Shown here piece by piece: positions 25,129-40,177 of a DNA stretch of 64,000 nt. How positions within the stretch are numbered: the first letter of the stretch is position 1; every line of letters begins with the position of its first letter. The translations under genes were made by a program, and so were the position numbers. The notes under the pieces were generated by a model, which saw only the letters and a program-made list of their open reading frames with translations, did no database searches and was not told the DNA's origin. Source of the DNA: Opisthocomus hoazin (Eukaryota; Chordata; Aves; Opisthocomiformes; Opisthocomidae); the NCBI RefSeq assembly GCF_030867145.1, contig NC_134428.1, positions 806,001 through 870,000 of the forward strand, read 5' to 3'.

Positions 25129-27395
25129 TGAGAACACATCAGAACACATCAGAACCAAACAGAACACAGCAGAACACTACACATGTGAAGACAAGAGAAC
25201 ACAACAGAACAAAACAGAACACTACACACTTGAAGAGAACAGAACACAACAGAACACTTCACATGTGAACACATCAGAACACAATAGAACGAAACAGAAC
25301 ACTACACATCAGAACATCACAGAACCCAAGAGAATACAACAGAACACAACAGAAGACTACGGAACACAGTAGAACACTACACAGGAGAACACATCATAAC
25401 AAAACAGAACACAACAGAACACTACACTTGAAAACACAACAGAAGACAACGCAATAGTACACATGAGAACACATCAGAACACAACAGAACACATAAGAAC
25501 ATCACTGCACACAACTCAACACTACATATGTGAACAGAACACAGTAGAACACAACAGAACACAACAGAACAGAAAAATACACGAGAACACAAGAGAACAC
25601 ATCAGAACACAACAGAACACTACACATGAGAACACATGAAAACACATGAGAACACAACAGAACACAACAGAACACTGCACATCAGAATATAACAGAACAC
25701 ATCATAACACAACGAAAAACGACAGAACACTAAAAATGAGAACACAGCAGAACACATCAGAACAAAACAGAACAGAACAGAACAGAACAGAACACATTAG
25801 AACACAACAGAACACAGCAGAACACAACAGAACACAAAAGACCACAACAGAACACAAAAGTACACAACAGAACAGAATACTACACATGAGAACACAACAG
25901 AACACAACCGAACACAACAGAAAACAACAGAACAGTACACATGAGAACACATCACAACACAACAGAACACAAAAGATCACTACACATCAGAACACAACAG
26001 AACACATAAGAATACAACAGAACACATCAGAACACAACAGAAGACAACAGAACACTACACATGAGAACACATGAGAACACAAGAGAACACAACAGAACAC
26101 AACAGAACACTGCACATCAGAATATAACAGAACACATCAGAGCACAACAAAAAACAACAGAACACTGAAAATGAGAACACAGCAGAACACATCAGAACAA
26201 AACAGAACACAACAGAACACAACAGAACACAACACGTTAGAACACAACAGAACACAGCAGAACACATCAGAACAAAACAGAACACAACAGAACACAACAG
26301 AACACAACACATCAGAACACAACAGAACACAGCAGAACACATCAGAACACAGCAGAACACAACAGAAAAGACAACAGAAAACAACAGAACACTACACATG
26401 AGAACACATCAGAACACAACAGAACACACAGAACACAACAGAACACCACTGAACACAACAGAACACAACACAACAGAACACAACAGAACACAAAAGAACA
26501 CTGCACACGAGAACACATCAGAACACAAGAGAACACAAGAGAATACAACACATCAGAACACAACAGAACACATCAGAACACATCATAACACAGCAGAACA
26601 CAACAGAACACTACACAGCACTACAAAATGCTACATGTGAAGTAATCAGAACACAACAGAACACCACAGAACACTACACATGAGAACACAATAGAACACA
26701 ACAGAACACAACAGAACACAAAAGAACACTGCACCTGAGAACACATCAGAACAAAACAGAACACAACACAACACATGAAGACACAACAGAACACAAAAGA
26801 ACACAATAGAACACAACACAATACTACACATGAGAACACATCAGAACACAACAGAACACACAAGAACACAACAGAACATGAGAACACTACACATGTGAAC
26901 AGAATTGAACACAATAGAACACAACAGAACAAAACAGAAGAGAACAGAACAGAACACTACACATGAGAACACAACAGAACACAACAGAACACAAAAGAAC
27001 ACAACAGAACAGTACACATGAGAATACATCAGAACATCAGAGAACACAACAGAACACAACATAACACAGCAGAACACATCAGAACACAGGAGAATACTAT
27101 AAATGAGAACACAAGAAAACATATCAGAACACAATAGAACACTACACATCAGAACACAATAGAACACATCAGAACAAAACAGAAAAAAACAGAACAGAAC
27201 CAAAAAGAATACAATACATCAGAACACAAAAGAACACATCAGAACACAGCAGAACACAACAGAACACAACAAAAAACAACAGAACACTAAAAATGAGTAC
27301 ACATCAGAACACAGGAGAACACAACACAATATTACAGAACGCAAGAGAATACTAAATGTGAACACAACAGAACAGAAGAAAGAAAGAAAACAGAA
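25129..27395. repeat. 10-bp-period satellite, block 3 (intermediate, 2.27 kb)
   Basis: It follows block 1 for most of its length but lacks several pieces in its second half, for example between about 26290 and 26400 and near 26650. Confidence 0.95.
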
Positions 27396-27614
27396 TTAAT
27401 TGCTTGGACAGGTTGCAAAAAAAATATATACATATTCCCTGAGGGATAGGTTCTTAGCTATGTAAACTTTTCCTATGTCCAAACAAATAATTAATTCAAA
27501 TAGTGTTACATGTCATTACAGAAATTGTATATCTGATGTTTCCTTCTTCAGTAGTTATCCCTAAACAAACTGTATACTGTGCTAACCACATATGCTTCTA
27601 GTATTAGAGCATGT

Positions 27615-28453
27615 AGCTCGCAGCCAGAAGAGGCTAGCCTGGAAAGCTGTTGCTCAGCCTCATCTGCTCATGGCACAGCTCGCACAGAGGCACAGAGACG
27701 GGGGCTGCTTGCTTGTCTTCCAACCTCAAACTTCAAACGTAGATTTGGGGGTTCGTGCAGGGGACCTCCGGCAGCCCTGCTCGCAAAATGCGAACGTCTG
27801 CAGATAGCTCGCAGCCACAAAGAGCTAGCCTGGAAAGCTGTTGCTCAGCCTCATCTGCCCATGGCACTGCTCGCACAGAGGCACAGAGACTGGGGCTGCT
27901 TGCTTGTCTTGCCACCTCAAACTTCAAACGTAACTTTGGGGGTCCGTGCAGGTGGCCTGCTGGAGCCCTGCTCCAAAAATGCGAACGTCTGCAGATAGCT
28001 CGCAGCCACAAAGAGCTAGCCTGGAAAGCTGTTGCTCAGCCTAATCTGCCCATGGCACTGCTCGCACAGAGGCACAGAGACAGGGTCTGCTTTCTTGTCT
28101 TGCCACCTCAAACTTCAAACGTAGATTAGGTGGTCAATGCATGGGGCCTGCTGGAGCCCTGCTCCGAAAATGCGAACGTCTGCAGATAGCTCGCAGGCAG
28201 AAAGATCTAGCCTGGAAAGCTGTTGCTCAGCCTCATCTGCCCATGGCACTGCTCGCACAGAGGCACAGAGACTGGGACTGCTTGCTTGTCTTGCCCCCTC
28301 AGACTTCAAACGTAACTTTGAGAGTTCGTGCAGGGGGCCTCCGGCAGCGCTGCTATGAAAATGCAAACGTCTGCACATAGCTCGCAGCCAGAAAGAGCTA
28401 GCCTGGAAAGCTGTTGCTCAGCCTCGTCTGCTCATGGCACTGCTCGCACAGAG
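27615..28453. repeat. 191-bp tandem repeat, array 3 (4.4 units)
   Basis: It has one unit more than arrays 1 and 2; the extra unit is of the GGGGTCCGTGCAGGTGGCC type. Confidence 0.93.
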
Positions 28454-28719
28454 CAGTCACTAGCAGATCAGGGGCTCCGCAGAACGTGCAGTGTAGTGCT
28501 GCGAGTCACGTAGACAGAAGGACACAAAATGACACATGCAAAGAAAGCTTTAAAATTCAAAGACAGGCTTCTCTTCGTCTTGCTACCTTTGCACAAAGTC
28601 TACTGCAAGCTAACAATATTTGCAAAGGTAAACATCTGGAGTATATTAGGATGGTCAGATGCAGTTAGTGTCATCTGTCCCATTACAGATCATATCTGTG
28701 ACTTAAATTGCTGAAAAAC

Positions 28720-29137
28720 TGTTTCGGTTTCGGCTGTCGCCGGCAACAAAAGCGCCACGCGGCCGCCCCTCCCCCCGCCGGCGTGCGGAGGAGAATGAAA
28801 AGAAAGAGGCAGAAACAGGTGGGTCGGGATAAGGGCAGTTTAACAGAACAGCAAACAGAGGGAAAACAGGAACAACAACGATACAAATAAGGAGAAAGCA
28901 CAACAACGAACCGTACAACCCAGACAGCTGCTCTCCCGAAACAGGACCGGCGCTGCGTCCCCCCAAGCCGCGAGTGCCTTCCCGCCGCCCCGCCCCCCCC
29001 ACCGGAACCCAGCGTGATGTCACAGGGTATGGAACACCGGGCTCTGTTCGGCCAGGTGGGGTCAGCCCCCCCCCCCCGGCTGCCCCCCTTCCTGGAGTCC
29101 GGTGAAAATTAACCCTGTCCTGGCCGAACCCAGGACA
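28720..29137 (-). mobile_element. Full-length LTR, hybrid flanks (3rd)
   Basis: 418 bp. It carries the variant set GGCTGTCGCC, CACGCGGCCG, CCCCCGCCGG, GAGAAAGCAC and TGATGTCA, which recurs in the LTRs at 35127, 38205, 41283 and 48090. Confidence 0.85.
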
Positions 29138-29563
29138 TACAGCATTCAGCACTGGCAGGACAAGGCAACACCACCACCTCTTCCTGAACTGGTAAACGAG
29201 TTTCTGGATTTTAGGGAAGTCTAACTAGTTTGAAATCCCTTACTGAAATCGCACTGCGAGAACTGGCACCCTTCCACCACCACCCAGCTAGCCGTTAATG
29301 TCACTAGCAGATCAGGGGCTCCGCAGAACGTGCAGTGTAGTGCTGCGAGTCACGTAGACAGAAGGACACAAAATGACACATGCAAAGAAAGCTTTAAAAT
29401 TCAAAGGCAGACTTCTCTTCCTCTTGCTACCTTTGCACAAAGTCTACTGCAAGCTAACAATATTTGCAAAGATAAACATCTGGAGTATATTAGGATGGTC
29501 AGATGCAGTTAGTGTCATCTGTCCCATTACAGATCATATCTGTGACTTAAATTGCTGAAAAAC

Positions 29564-29954
29564 TGTTTCGGTTTCGGCTGCCGCCGGCAACAAAAGCGCC
29601 ACGCAGCCGCCCCTCCCCCTGCCGGCGTGCGGAGGAGGAGAATGAAAAGAAAGAGGCAGAAACAGGTGGGTCGGGATAAGGGCAGTTTAACAGAACAGCA
29701 AACAGAGGGAAAACAGGAACAACAACGATACAAATAAGGAGAAAACACAACAACGAACCGTACAACCCAGACAGCTGCTCTGCCGAAACAGGACCGGCGC
29801 TGCGTCCCCCCAAGCCGCGAGTGCCTTCCCGCCGCCCCGCCCTCCCCACCGGAACCCAGCGTGACGTCACAGGGTATGGAACACTGGGCTCTGTTTGGCC
29901 AGGTGGGGTCAGCCCCTCCCCCCGGCTGCGCCCCTTCCTGGAGTCCGGTGAAAA
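29564..29954 (-). mobile_element. LTR copy 4, fused to satellite
   Basis: 391 bp, copy-1-like variants, CRE intact at 29862-29869. First LTR followed by the short satellite form. Confidence 0.85.
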
Positions 29955-31307
29955 TGAGAACACATCAGAACCAAACAGAACACAGCAGAACACTACACAT
30001 GTGAAGACAAGAGAACACAACAGAACAAAACAGAACACTACACACTTGAAGAGAACAGAACACAACAGAACACTTCACATGTGAACACATCAGAACACAA
30101 TAGAACGAAACAGAACACTACACATCAGAACGTCACAGAACCCAAGAGAATACAACAGAACACAACAGAAGACTACGGAACACAGTAGAACACTACACAT
30201 GAGAACACATCAGAACACAACAGAACACACAGAACACAACAGAACACCACTGAACACAACAGAACACAACAGAACACAACAGAACACAAAAGAACACTGC
30301 ACACGAGAACACATCAGAACACAAGAGAACACAAGAGAACACAACACTTCAGAACACAACAGAACACATCAGAACACATCATAACACAGCAGAACACAAC
30401 AGAACACTACACAGCACTACAAAATGCTACATGTGAAGTAATCAGAACACAACAGAACACAACACAACACTATACATGAGTACACATCAGAACACAACAG
30501 AACACCACAGAACACTACACGAGAACACAATAGAACACAACAGAACACAACAGAACACAAAAGAACACTGCACCTGAGAACACATCAGAACACAACAGAA
30601 CACAACAGAACACAACAGAACACAAAAGAACACTACACGAGAACACATCAGTACAAAACAGAACACAACACAACACATGAAGACACAACAGAACACAAAA
30701 GAACACAATAGAACACAACACAATACTACACATGAGAACACATCAGAACACAACAGAACACACAAGAACACAACAGAACATGAGAACACTACACATGTGA
30801 ACAGAATTGAACACAATAGAACACAACAGAACAAAACAGAAGAGAACAGAACAGAACACTACACATGAGAACACAACAGAACACAACAGAACACAAAAGA
30901 ACACAACAGAACAGTACACATGAGAATACATCAGAACATCAGAGAACACAACAGAACACAACATAACACAGCAGAACACATCAGAACACAGGAGAATACT
31001 ATAAATGAGAACACAAGAAAACATATCAGAACACAATAGAACACTACACATCAGAACACAATAGAACACATCAGAACAAAACAGAAAAAAACAGAACAGA
31101 ACCAAAAAGAATACAATACATCAGAACACAAAAGAACACATCAGAACACAGCAGAACACAACAGAACACAACAGAACACAACAAAAAACAACAGAACACT
31201 AAAAATGAGTACACATCAGAACACAGGAGAACACAACACAATATTACAGAACGCAAGAGAATACTAAATGTGAACACAACAGAACAGAAGAAAGAAAGAA
31301 AACAGAA
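29955..31307. repeat. 10-bp-period satellite, block 4 (short form, 1.35 kb)
   Basis: After GGAACACAGTAGAACACTACACA it joins directly to sequence that lies about 1.1 kb further on in block 1. This is the internal deletion that defines the short form. Confidence 0.95.
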
Positions 31308-31526
31308 CTAATTGCTTGGACAGGTTGCAAAAAAAATATATACATATTCCCTGAGGGATAGGTTCTTAGCTATGTAAACTTTTCCTATGTCCAAACAAAT
31401 AATTAATTCAAATAGTGTTACATGTCATTACAGAAATTGTATATCTGATGTTTCCTTCTTCAGTAGTTATCCCTAAACAAACTGTATACTGTGCTAACCA
31501 CATATGCTTCTAGTATTAGAGCATGT

Positions 31527-31983
31527 AGCTCGCAGCCAGAAGAGGCTAGCCTGGAAAGCTGTTGCTCAGCCTCATCTGCCCATGGCACTGCTCGCACAGA
31601 GGCACAGAGACTGGGGCTGCTTGCTTGTCTTGCCACCTCAAACTTCAAACGTAACTTTGGGGGTCCGTGCAGGTGGCCTGCTGGAGCCCTGCTCCAAAAA
31701 TGCGAACGTCTGCAGATAGCTCGCAGCCACAAAGAGCTAGCCTGGAAAGCTGTTGCTCAGCCTCATCTGCCCATGGCACTGCTCGCACAGAGGCACAGAG
31801 ACTGGGACTGCTTGCTTGTCTTGCCCCCTCAGACTTCAAACGTAACTTTGAGAGTTCGTGCAGGGGGCCTCCGGCAGCGCTGCTATGAAAATGCGAACGT
31901 CTGCACATAGCTCGCAGCCAGAAAGAGCTAGCCTGGAAAGCTGTTGCTCAGCCTCGTCTGCTCATGGCACTGCTCGCACAGAG
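31527..31983. repeat. 191-bp tandem repeat, array 4 (2.4 units)
   Basis: The smallest array; the first unit is of the GGGGTCCGTGCAGGTGGCC type, so the interior units are missing. Confidence 0.93.
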
Positions 31984-32249
31984 CAGTCACTAGCAGATCA
32001 GGGGCTCCGCAGAACGTGCAGTGTAGTGCTGCGAGTCACGTAGACAGAAGGACACAAAATGACACATGCAAAGAAAGCTTTAAAATTCAAAGACAGGCTT
32101 CTCTTCCTCTTGCTACCTTTGCACAAAGTCTACTGCAAGCTAACAATATTTGCAAAGATAAACATCTGGAGTATATTAGGATGGTCAGATGCAGTTAGTG
32201 TCATCTGTCCCATTACAGATCGTATCTGTGACTTAAATTGCTGAAAAAC

Positions 32250-32640
32250 TGTTTCGGTTTCGGCTGCCGCCGGCAACAAAAGCGCCACGCAGCCGCCCCT
32301 CCCCCTGCCGGCGTGCGGAGGAGGAGAATGAAAAGAAAGAGGCAGAAACAGGTGGGTCGGGATAAGGGCAGTTTAACAGAACAGCAAACAGAGGGAAAAC
32401 AGGAACAACAACGATACAAATAAGGAGAAAACACAACAACGAACCGTACAACCCAGACAGCTGCTCTGCCGAAACAGGACCGGTGCTGCGTCCCCCCAAG
32501 CCGCGAGTGCCTTCCCGCCGCCCCGCCCTCCCCACCGGAACCCAGCGTGACGTCACAGGGTATGGAACACTGGGCTCTGTTTGGCCAGGTGGGGTCAGCC
32601 CCTCCCCCCGGCTGCGCCCCTTCCTGGAGTCCGGTGAAAA
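32250..32640 (-). mobile_element. LTR copy 5, fused to satellite
   Basis: 391 bp, copy-1-like variants, CRE intact at 32548-32555. It follows the 191-bp array through spacer R without an extra LTR module. Confidence 0.85.
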
Positions 32641-33993
32641 TGAGAACACATCAGAACCAAACAGAACACAGCAGAACACTACACATGTGAAGACAAGAGA
32701 ACACAACAGAACAAAACAGAACACTACACACTTGAAGAGAACAGAACACAACAGAACACTTCACATGTGAACACATCAGAACACAATAGAACGAAACAGA
32801 ACACTACACATCAGAACATCACAGAACCCAAGAGAATACAACAGAACACAACAGAAGACTACGGAACACAGTAGAACACTACACATGAGAACACATCAGA
32901 ACACAACAGAACACACAGAACACAACAGAACACCACTGAACACAACAGAACACAACAGAACACAACAGAACACAAAAGAACACTGCACACGAGAACACAT
33001 CAGAACACAAGAGAACACAAGAGAACACAACACTTCAGAACACAACAGAACACATCAGAACACATCATAACACAGCAGAACACAACAGAACACTACACAG
33101 CACTACAAAATGCTACATGTGAAGTAATCAGAACACAACAGAACACAACAGAACACTATACATGAGTACACATCAGAACACAACAGAACACCACAGAACA
33201 CTACACGAGAACACAATAGAACACAACAGAACACAACAGAACACAAAAGAACACTGCACCTGAGAACACATCAGAACACAACAGAACACAACAGAACACA
33301 ACAGAACACAAAAGAACACTACACGAGAACACATCAGTACAAAACAGAACACAACACAACACATGAAGACACAACAGAACACAAAAGAACACAATAGAAC
33401 ACAACACAATACTACACATGAGAACACATCAGAACACAACAGAACACACAAGAACACAACAGAACATGAGAACACTACACATGTGAACAGAATTGAACAC
33501 AATAGAACACAACAGAACAAAACAGAAGAGAACAGAACAGAACACTACACATGAGAACACAACAGAACACAACAGAACACAAAAGAACACAACAGAACAG
33601 TACACATGAGAATACATCAGAACATCAGAGAACACAACAGAACACAACATAACACAGCAGAACACATCAGAACACAGGAGAATACTATAAATGAGAACAC
33701 AAGAAAACATATCAGAACACAATAGAACACTACACATCAGAACACAATAGAACACATCAGAACAAAACAGAAAAAAACAGAACAGAACCAAAAAGAATAC
33801 AATACATCAGAACACAAAAGAACACATCAGAACACAGCAGAACACAACAGAACACAACAGAACACAACAAAAAACAACAGAACACTAAAAATGAGTACAC
33901 ATCAGAACACAGGAGAACACAACACAATATTACAGAACGCAAGAGAATACTAAATGTGAACACAACAGAACAGAAGAAAGAAAGAAAACAGAA
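32641..33993. repeat. 10-bp-period satellite, block 5 (short form)
   Basis: Same length (1353 bp) and deletion junction as block 4. Confidence 0.95.
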
Positions 33994-34212
33994 CTAATTG
34001 CTTGGACAGGTTGCAAAAAAAATATATACATATTCCCTGAGGGATAGGTTCTTAGCTATGTAAACTTTTCCTATGTCCAAACAAATAATTAATTCAAATA
34101 GTGTTACATGTCATTACAGAAATTGTATATCTGATGTTTCCTTCTTCAGTAGTTATCCCTAAACAAACTGTATACTGTGCTAACCACATATGCTTCTAGT
34201 ATTAGAGCATGT

Positions 34213-34860
34213 AGCTCGCAGCCAGAAGAGGCTAGCCTGGAAAGCTGTTGCTCAGCCTCATCTGCCCATGGCACTGCTCGCACAGAGGCACAGAGACGGG
34301 GGCTGCTTGCTTGTCTTCCAACCTCAAACTTCAAACGTAGATTTGGGGGTTCGTGCAGGGGACCTCCGGCAGCCCTGCTCCAAAAATGCGAACGTCTGCA
34401 GATAGCTCGCAGCCACAAAGAGCTAGCCTGGAAAGCTGTTGCTCAGCCTAATCTGCCCATGGCACTGCTCGCACAGAGGCACAGAGACAGGGTCTGCTTT
34501 CTTGTCTTGCCACCTCAAACTTCAAACGTAGATTAGGTGGTCAATGCATGGGGCCTGCTGGAGCCCTGCTCCGAAAATGCGAACGTCTGCAGATAGCTCG
34601 CAGGCAGAAAGATCTAGCCTGGAAAGCTGTTGCTCAGCCTCATCTGCCCATGGCACTGCTCGCACAGAGGCACAGAGACTGGGACTGCTTGCTTGTCTTG
34701 CCCCCTCAGACTTCAAACGTAACTTTGAGAGTTCGTGCAGGGGGCCTCCGGCAGCGCTGCTATGAAAATGCGAACGTCTGCACATAGCTCGCAGCCAGAA
34801 AGAGCTAGCCTGGAAAGCTGTTGCTCAGCCTCGTCTGCTCATGGCACTGCTCGCACAGAG
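34213..34860. repeat. 191-bp tandem repeat, array 5 (3.4 units)
   Basis: One unit longer than array 4. The second unit reads AGACAGGGTCTGCTTTC, a variant shared with arrays 3, 6, 7 and 9. Confidence 0.93.
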
Positions 34861-35126
34861 CAGTCACTAGCAGATCAGGGGCTCCGCAGAACGTGCAGTG
34901 TAGTGCTGCGAGTCACGTAGACAGAAGGACACAAAATGACACATGCAAAGAAAGCTTTAAAATTCAAAGACAGGCTTCTCTTCCTCTTGCTACCTTTGCA
35001 CAAAGTCTACTGCAAGCTAACAATATTTGCAAAGATAAACATCTGGAGTATATTAGGATGGTCAGATGCAGTTAGTGTCATCTGTCCCATTACAGATCAT
35101 ATCTGTGACTTAAATTGCTGAAAAAC

Positions 35127-35517
35127 TGTTTCGGTTTCGGCTGTCGCCGGCAAAAAAAGCGCCACGCGGCCGCCCCTCCCCCCGCCGGCGTGCGGAGGAG
35201 AATGAAAAGAAAGAGGCAGAAACAGGTGGGTCGGGATAAGGGCAGTTTAACAGAACAGCAAACAGAGGGAAAACAGGAACAACAACGATACAAATAAGGA
35301 GAAAGCACAACAACGAACCGTACAACCCAGACAGCTGCTCTCCCGAAACAGGACCGGCGCTGCGTCCCCCCAAGCCGCGAGTGCCTTCCCGCCGCCCCGC
35401 CCCCCCCACCGGAACCCAGCGTGATGTCACAGGGTATGGAACACCGGGCTCTGTTCGGCCAGGTGGGGTCAGCACCCCCCCCCCCCGGCTGCGCCCCTTC
35501 CTGGAGTCCGGTGAAAA
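35127..35517 (-). mobile_element. LTR copy 6, mosaic, fused to satellite
   Basis: It has the truncated right end of satellite-linked LTRs but the internal variant set of the full-length hybrids (GTCGCC, GCGGCCG, GAGAAAGCAC, TGATGTCA). It is therefore a recombinant or gene-converted copy. Confidence 0.82.
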
Positions 35518-36880
35518 TGAGAACACATCAGAACACATCAGAACCAAACAGAACACAGCAGAACACTACACATGTGAAGACAAGAGAACACAACAGAACA
35601 AAACAGAACACTACACACTTGAAGAGAACAGAACACAACAGAACACTTCACATGTGAACACATCAGAACACAATAGAACGAAACAGAACACTACACATCA
35701 GAACGTCACAGAACCCAAGAGAATACAACAGAACACAACAGAAGACTACGGAACACAGTAGAACACTACACATGAGAACACATCAGAACACAACAGAACA
35801 CACAGAACACAACAGAACACCACTGAACACAACAGAACACAACAGAACACAACAGAACACAAAAGAACACTGCACACGAGAACACATCAGAACACAAGAG
35901 AACACAAGAGAACACAACACTTCAGAACACAACAGAACACATCAGAACACATCATAACACAGCAGAACACAACAGAACACTACACAGCACTACAAAATGC
36001 TACATGTGAAGTAATCAGAACACAACAGAACACAACAGAACACTATACATGAGTACACATCAGAACACAACAGAACACCACAGAACACTACACGAGAACA
36101 CAATAGAACACAACAGAACACAACAGAACACAAAAGAACACTGCACCTGAGAACACATCAGAACACAACAGAACACAACAGAACACAACAGAACACAAAA
36201 GAACACTACACGAGAACACATCAGTACAAAACAGAACACAACACAACACATGAAGACACAACAGAACACAAAAGAACACAATAGAACACAACACAATACT
36301 ACACATGAGAACACATCAGAACACAACAGAACACACAAGAACACAACAGAACATGAGAACACTACACATGTGAACAGAATTGAACACAATAGAACACAAC
36401 AGAACAAAACAGAAGAGAACAGAACAGAACACTACACATGAGAACACAACAGAACACAACAGAACACAAAAGAACACAACAGAACAGTACACATGAGAAT
36501 ACATCAGAACATCAGAGAACACAACAGAACACAACATAACACAGCAGAACACATCAGAACACAGGAGAATACTATAAATGAGAACACAAGAAAACATATC
36601 AGAACACAATAGAACACTACACATCAGAACACAATAGAACACATCAGAACAAAACAGAAAAAAACAGAACAGAACCAAAAAGAATACAATACATCAGAAC
36701 ACAAAAGAACACATCAGAACACATCAGAACACAACAGAACACAACAGAACACAACAAAAAACAACAGAACACTAAAAATGAGTACACATCAGAACACAGG
36801 AGAACACAACACAATATTACAGAACGCAAGAGAATACTAAATGTGAACACAACAGAACAGAAGAAAGAAAGAAAACAGAA
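35518..36880. repeat. 10-bp-period satellite, block 6 (short form)
   Basis: 1363 bp, 10 bp longer than block 5 because ACACATCAGA is repeated at its start (AGAACACATCAGAACACATCAG). Confidence 0.95.
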
Positions 36881-37099
36881 TTAATTGCTTGGACAGGTTG
36901 CAAAAAAAATATATACATATTCCCTGAGGGATAGGTTCTTAGCTATGTAAACTTTTCCTATGTCCAAACAAATAATTAATTCAAATAGTGTTACATGTCA
37001 TTACAGAAATTGTATATCTGATGTTTCCTTCTTCAGTAGTTATCCCTAAACAAACTGTATACTGTGCTAACCACATATGCTTCTAGTATTAGAGCATGT

Positions 37100-37938
37100 A
37101 GCTCGCAGCCAGAAGAGGCTAGCCTGGAAAGCTGTTGCTCAGCCTCATCTGCTCATGGCACAGCTCGCACAGAGGCACAGAGACGGGGGCTGCTTGCTTG
37201 TCTTCCAACCTCAAACTTCAAACGTAGATTTGGGGGTTCGTGCAGGGGACCTCCGGCAGCCCTGCTCGCAAAATGCGAACGTCTGAAGATAGCTCGCAGC
37301 CACAAAGAGCTAGCCTGGAAAGCTGTTGCTCAGCCTCATCTGCCCATGGCACTGCTCGCACAGAGGCACAGAGACTGGGGCTGCTTGCTTGTCTTGCCAC
37401 CTCAAACTTCAAACGTAACTTTGGGGGTCCGTGCAGGTGGCCTGCTGGAGCCCTGCTCCAAAAATGCGAACGTCTGCAGATAGCTCGCAGCCACAAAGAG
37501 CTAGCCTGGAAAGCTGTTGCTCAGCCTAATCTGCCCATGGCACTGCTCGCACAGAGGCACAGAGACAGGGTCTGCTTTCTTGTCTTGCCACCTCAAACTT
37601 CAAACGTAGATTAGGTGGTCAATGCATGGGGCCTGCTGGAGCCCTGCTCCGAAAATGCGAACGTCTGCAGATAGCTCGCAGGCAGAAAGATCTAGCCTGG
37701 AAAGCTGTTGCTCAGCCTCATCTGCCCATGGCACTGCTCGCACAGAGGCACAGAGACTGGGACTGCTTGCTTGTCTTGCCCCCTCAGACTTCAAACGTAA
37801 CTTTGAGAGTTCGTGCAGGGGGCCTCCGGCAGCGCTGCTATGAAAATGCGAACGTCTGCACATAGCTCGCAGCCAGAAAGAGCTAGCCTGGAAAGCTGTT
37901 GCTCAGCCTCGTCTGCTCATGGCACTGCTCGCACAGAG
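37100..37938. repeat. 191-bp tandem repeat, array 6 (4.4 units)
   Basis: 839 bp. The first unit ends GCTCGCAAAATGCG and CTGAAGATAGC, a marker shared with arrays 7 to 10. Confidence 0.93.
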
Positions 37939-38204
37939 CAGTCACTAGCAGATCAGGGGCTCCGCAGAACGTGCAGTGTAGTGCTGCGAGTCACGTAGAC
38001 AGAAGGACACAAAATGACACATGCAAAGAAAGCTTTAAAATTCAAAGACAGGCTTCTCTTCCTCTTGCTACCTTTGCACAAAGTCTACTGCAAGCTAACA
38101 ATATTTGCAAAGATAAACATCTGGAGTATATTAGGATGGTCAGATGCAGTTAGTGTCATCTGTCCCATTACAGATCATATCTGTGACTTAAATTGCTGAA
38201 AAAC

Positions 38205-38595
38205 TGTTTCGGTTTCGGCTGTCGCCGGCAAAAAAAGCGCCACGCGGTCGCCCCTCCCCCCGCCGGCGTGCGGAGGAGAATGAAAAGAAAGAGGCAGAAA
38301 CAGGTGGGTCGGGATAAGGGCAGTTTAACAGAACAGCAAACAGAGGGAAAACAGGAACAACAACGATACAAATAAGGAGAAAGCACAACAACGAACCGTA
38401 CAACCCAGACAGCTGCTCTCCCGAAACAGGACCGGCGCTGCGTCCCCCCAAGCCGCGAGTGCCTTCCCGCCGCCCCGCCCCCCCCACCGGAACCCAGCGT
38501 GATGTCACAGGGTATGGAACACCGGGCTCTGTTCGGCCAGGTGGGGTCAGCACCCCCCCCCCCCGGCTGCGCCCCTTCCTGGAGTCCGGTGAAAA
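38205..38595 (-). mobile_element. LTR copy 7, mosaic, fused to satellite
   Basis: Nearly identical to copy 6; a private GCGGTCGCC replaces GCGGCCGCC. CRE reads TGATGTCA. Confidence 0.82.
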
Positions 38596-39958
38596 TGAGA
38601 ACACATCAGAACACATCAGAACCAAACAGAACACAGCAGAACACTACACATGTGAAGACAAGAGAACACAACAGAACAAAACAGAACACTACACACTTGA
38701 AGAGAACAGAACACAACAGAACACTTCACATGTGAACACATCAGAACACAATAGAACGAAACAGAACACTACACATCAGAACGTCACAGAACCCAAGAGA
38801 ATACAACAGAACACAACAGAAGACTACGGAACACAGTAGAACACTACACATGAGAACACATCAGAACACAACAGAACACACAGAACACAACAGAACACCA
38901 CTGAACACAACAGAACACAACAGAACACAACAGAACACAAAAGAACACTGCACACGAGAACACATCAGAACACAAGAGAACACAAGAGAACACAACACTT
39001 CAGAACACAACAGAACACATCAGAACACATCATAACACAGCAGAACACAACAGAACACTACACAGCACTACAAAATGCTACATGTGAAGTAATCAGAACA
39101 CAACAGAACACAACACAACACTATACATGAGTACACATCAGAACACAACAGAACACCACAGAACACTACACGAGAACACAATAGAACACAACAGAACACA
39201 ACAGAACACAAAAGAACACTGCACCTGAGAACACATCAGAACACAACAGAACACAACAGAACACAACAGAACACAAAAGAACACTACACGAGAACACATC
39301 AGTACAAAACAGAACACAACACAACACATGAAGACACAACAGAACACAAAAGAACACAATAGAACACAACACAATACTACACATGAGAACACATCAGAAC
39401 ACAACAGAACACACAAGAACACAACAGAACATGAGAACACTACACATGTGAACAGAATTGAACACAATAGAACACAACAGAACAAAACAGAAGAGAACAG
39501 AACAGAACACTACACATGAGAACACAACAGAACACAACAGAACACAAAAGAACACAACAGAACAGTACACATGAGAATACATCAGAACATCAGAGAACAC
39601 AACAGAACACAACATAACACAGCAGAACACATCAGAACACAGGAGAATACTATAAATGAGAACACAAGAAAACATATCAGAACACAATAGAACACTACAC
39701 ATCAGAACACAATAGAACACATCAGAACAAAACAGAAAAAAACAGAACAGAACCAAAAAGAATACAATACATCAGAACACAAAAGAACACATCAGAACAC
39801 AGCAGAACACAACAGAACACAACAGAACACAACAAAAAACAACAGAACACTAAAAATGAGTACACATCAGAACACAGGAGAACACAACACAATATTACAG
39901 AACGCAAGAGAATACTAAATGTGAACACAACAGAACAGAAGAAAGAAAGAAAACAGAA
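38596..39958. repeat. 10-bp-period satellite, block 7 (short form)
   Basis: Same length as block 6. The repeats starting at 35127 and 38205 are both exactly 3078 bp long, the clearest sign of a very recent duplication. Confidence 0.95.
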
Positions 39959-40177
39959 TTAATTGCTTGGACAGGTTGCAAAAAAAATATATACATATTC
40001 CCTGAGGGATAGGTTCTTAGCTATGTAAACTTTTCCTATGTCCAAACAAATAATTAATTCAAATAGTGTTACATGTCATTACAGAAATTGTGTATCTGAT
40101 GTTTCCTTCTTCAGTAGTTATCCCTAAACAAACTGTATACTGTGCTAACCACATATGCTTCTAGTATTAGAGCATGT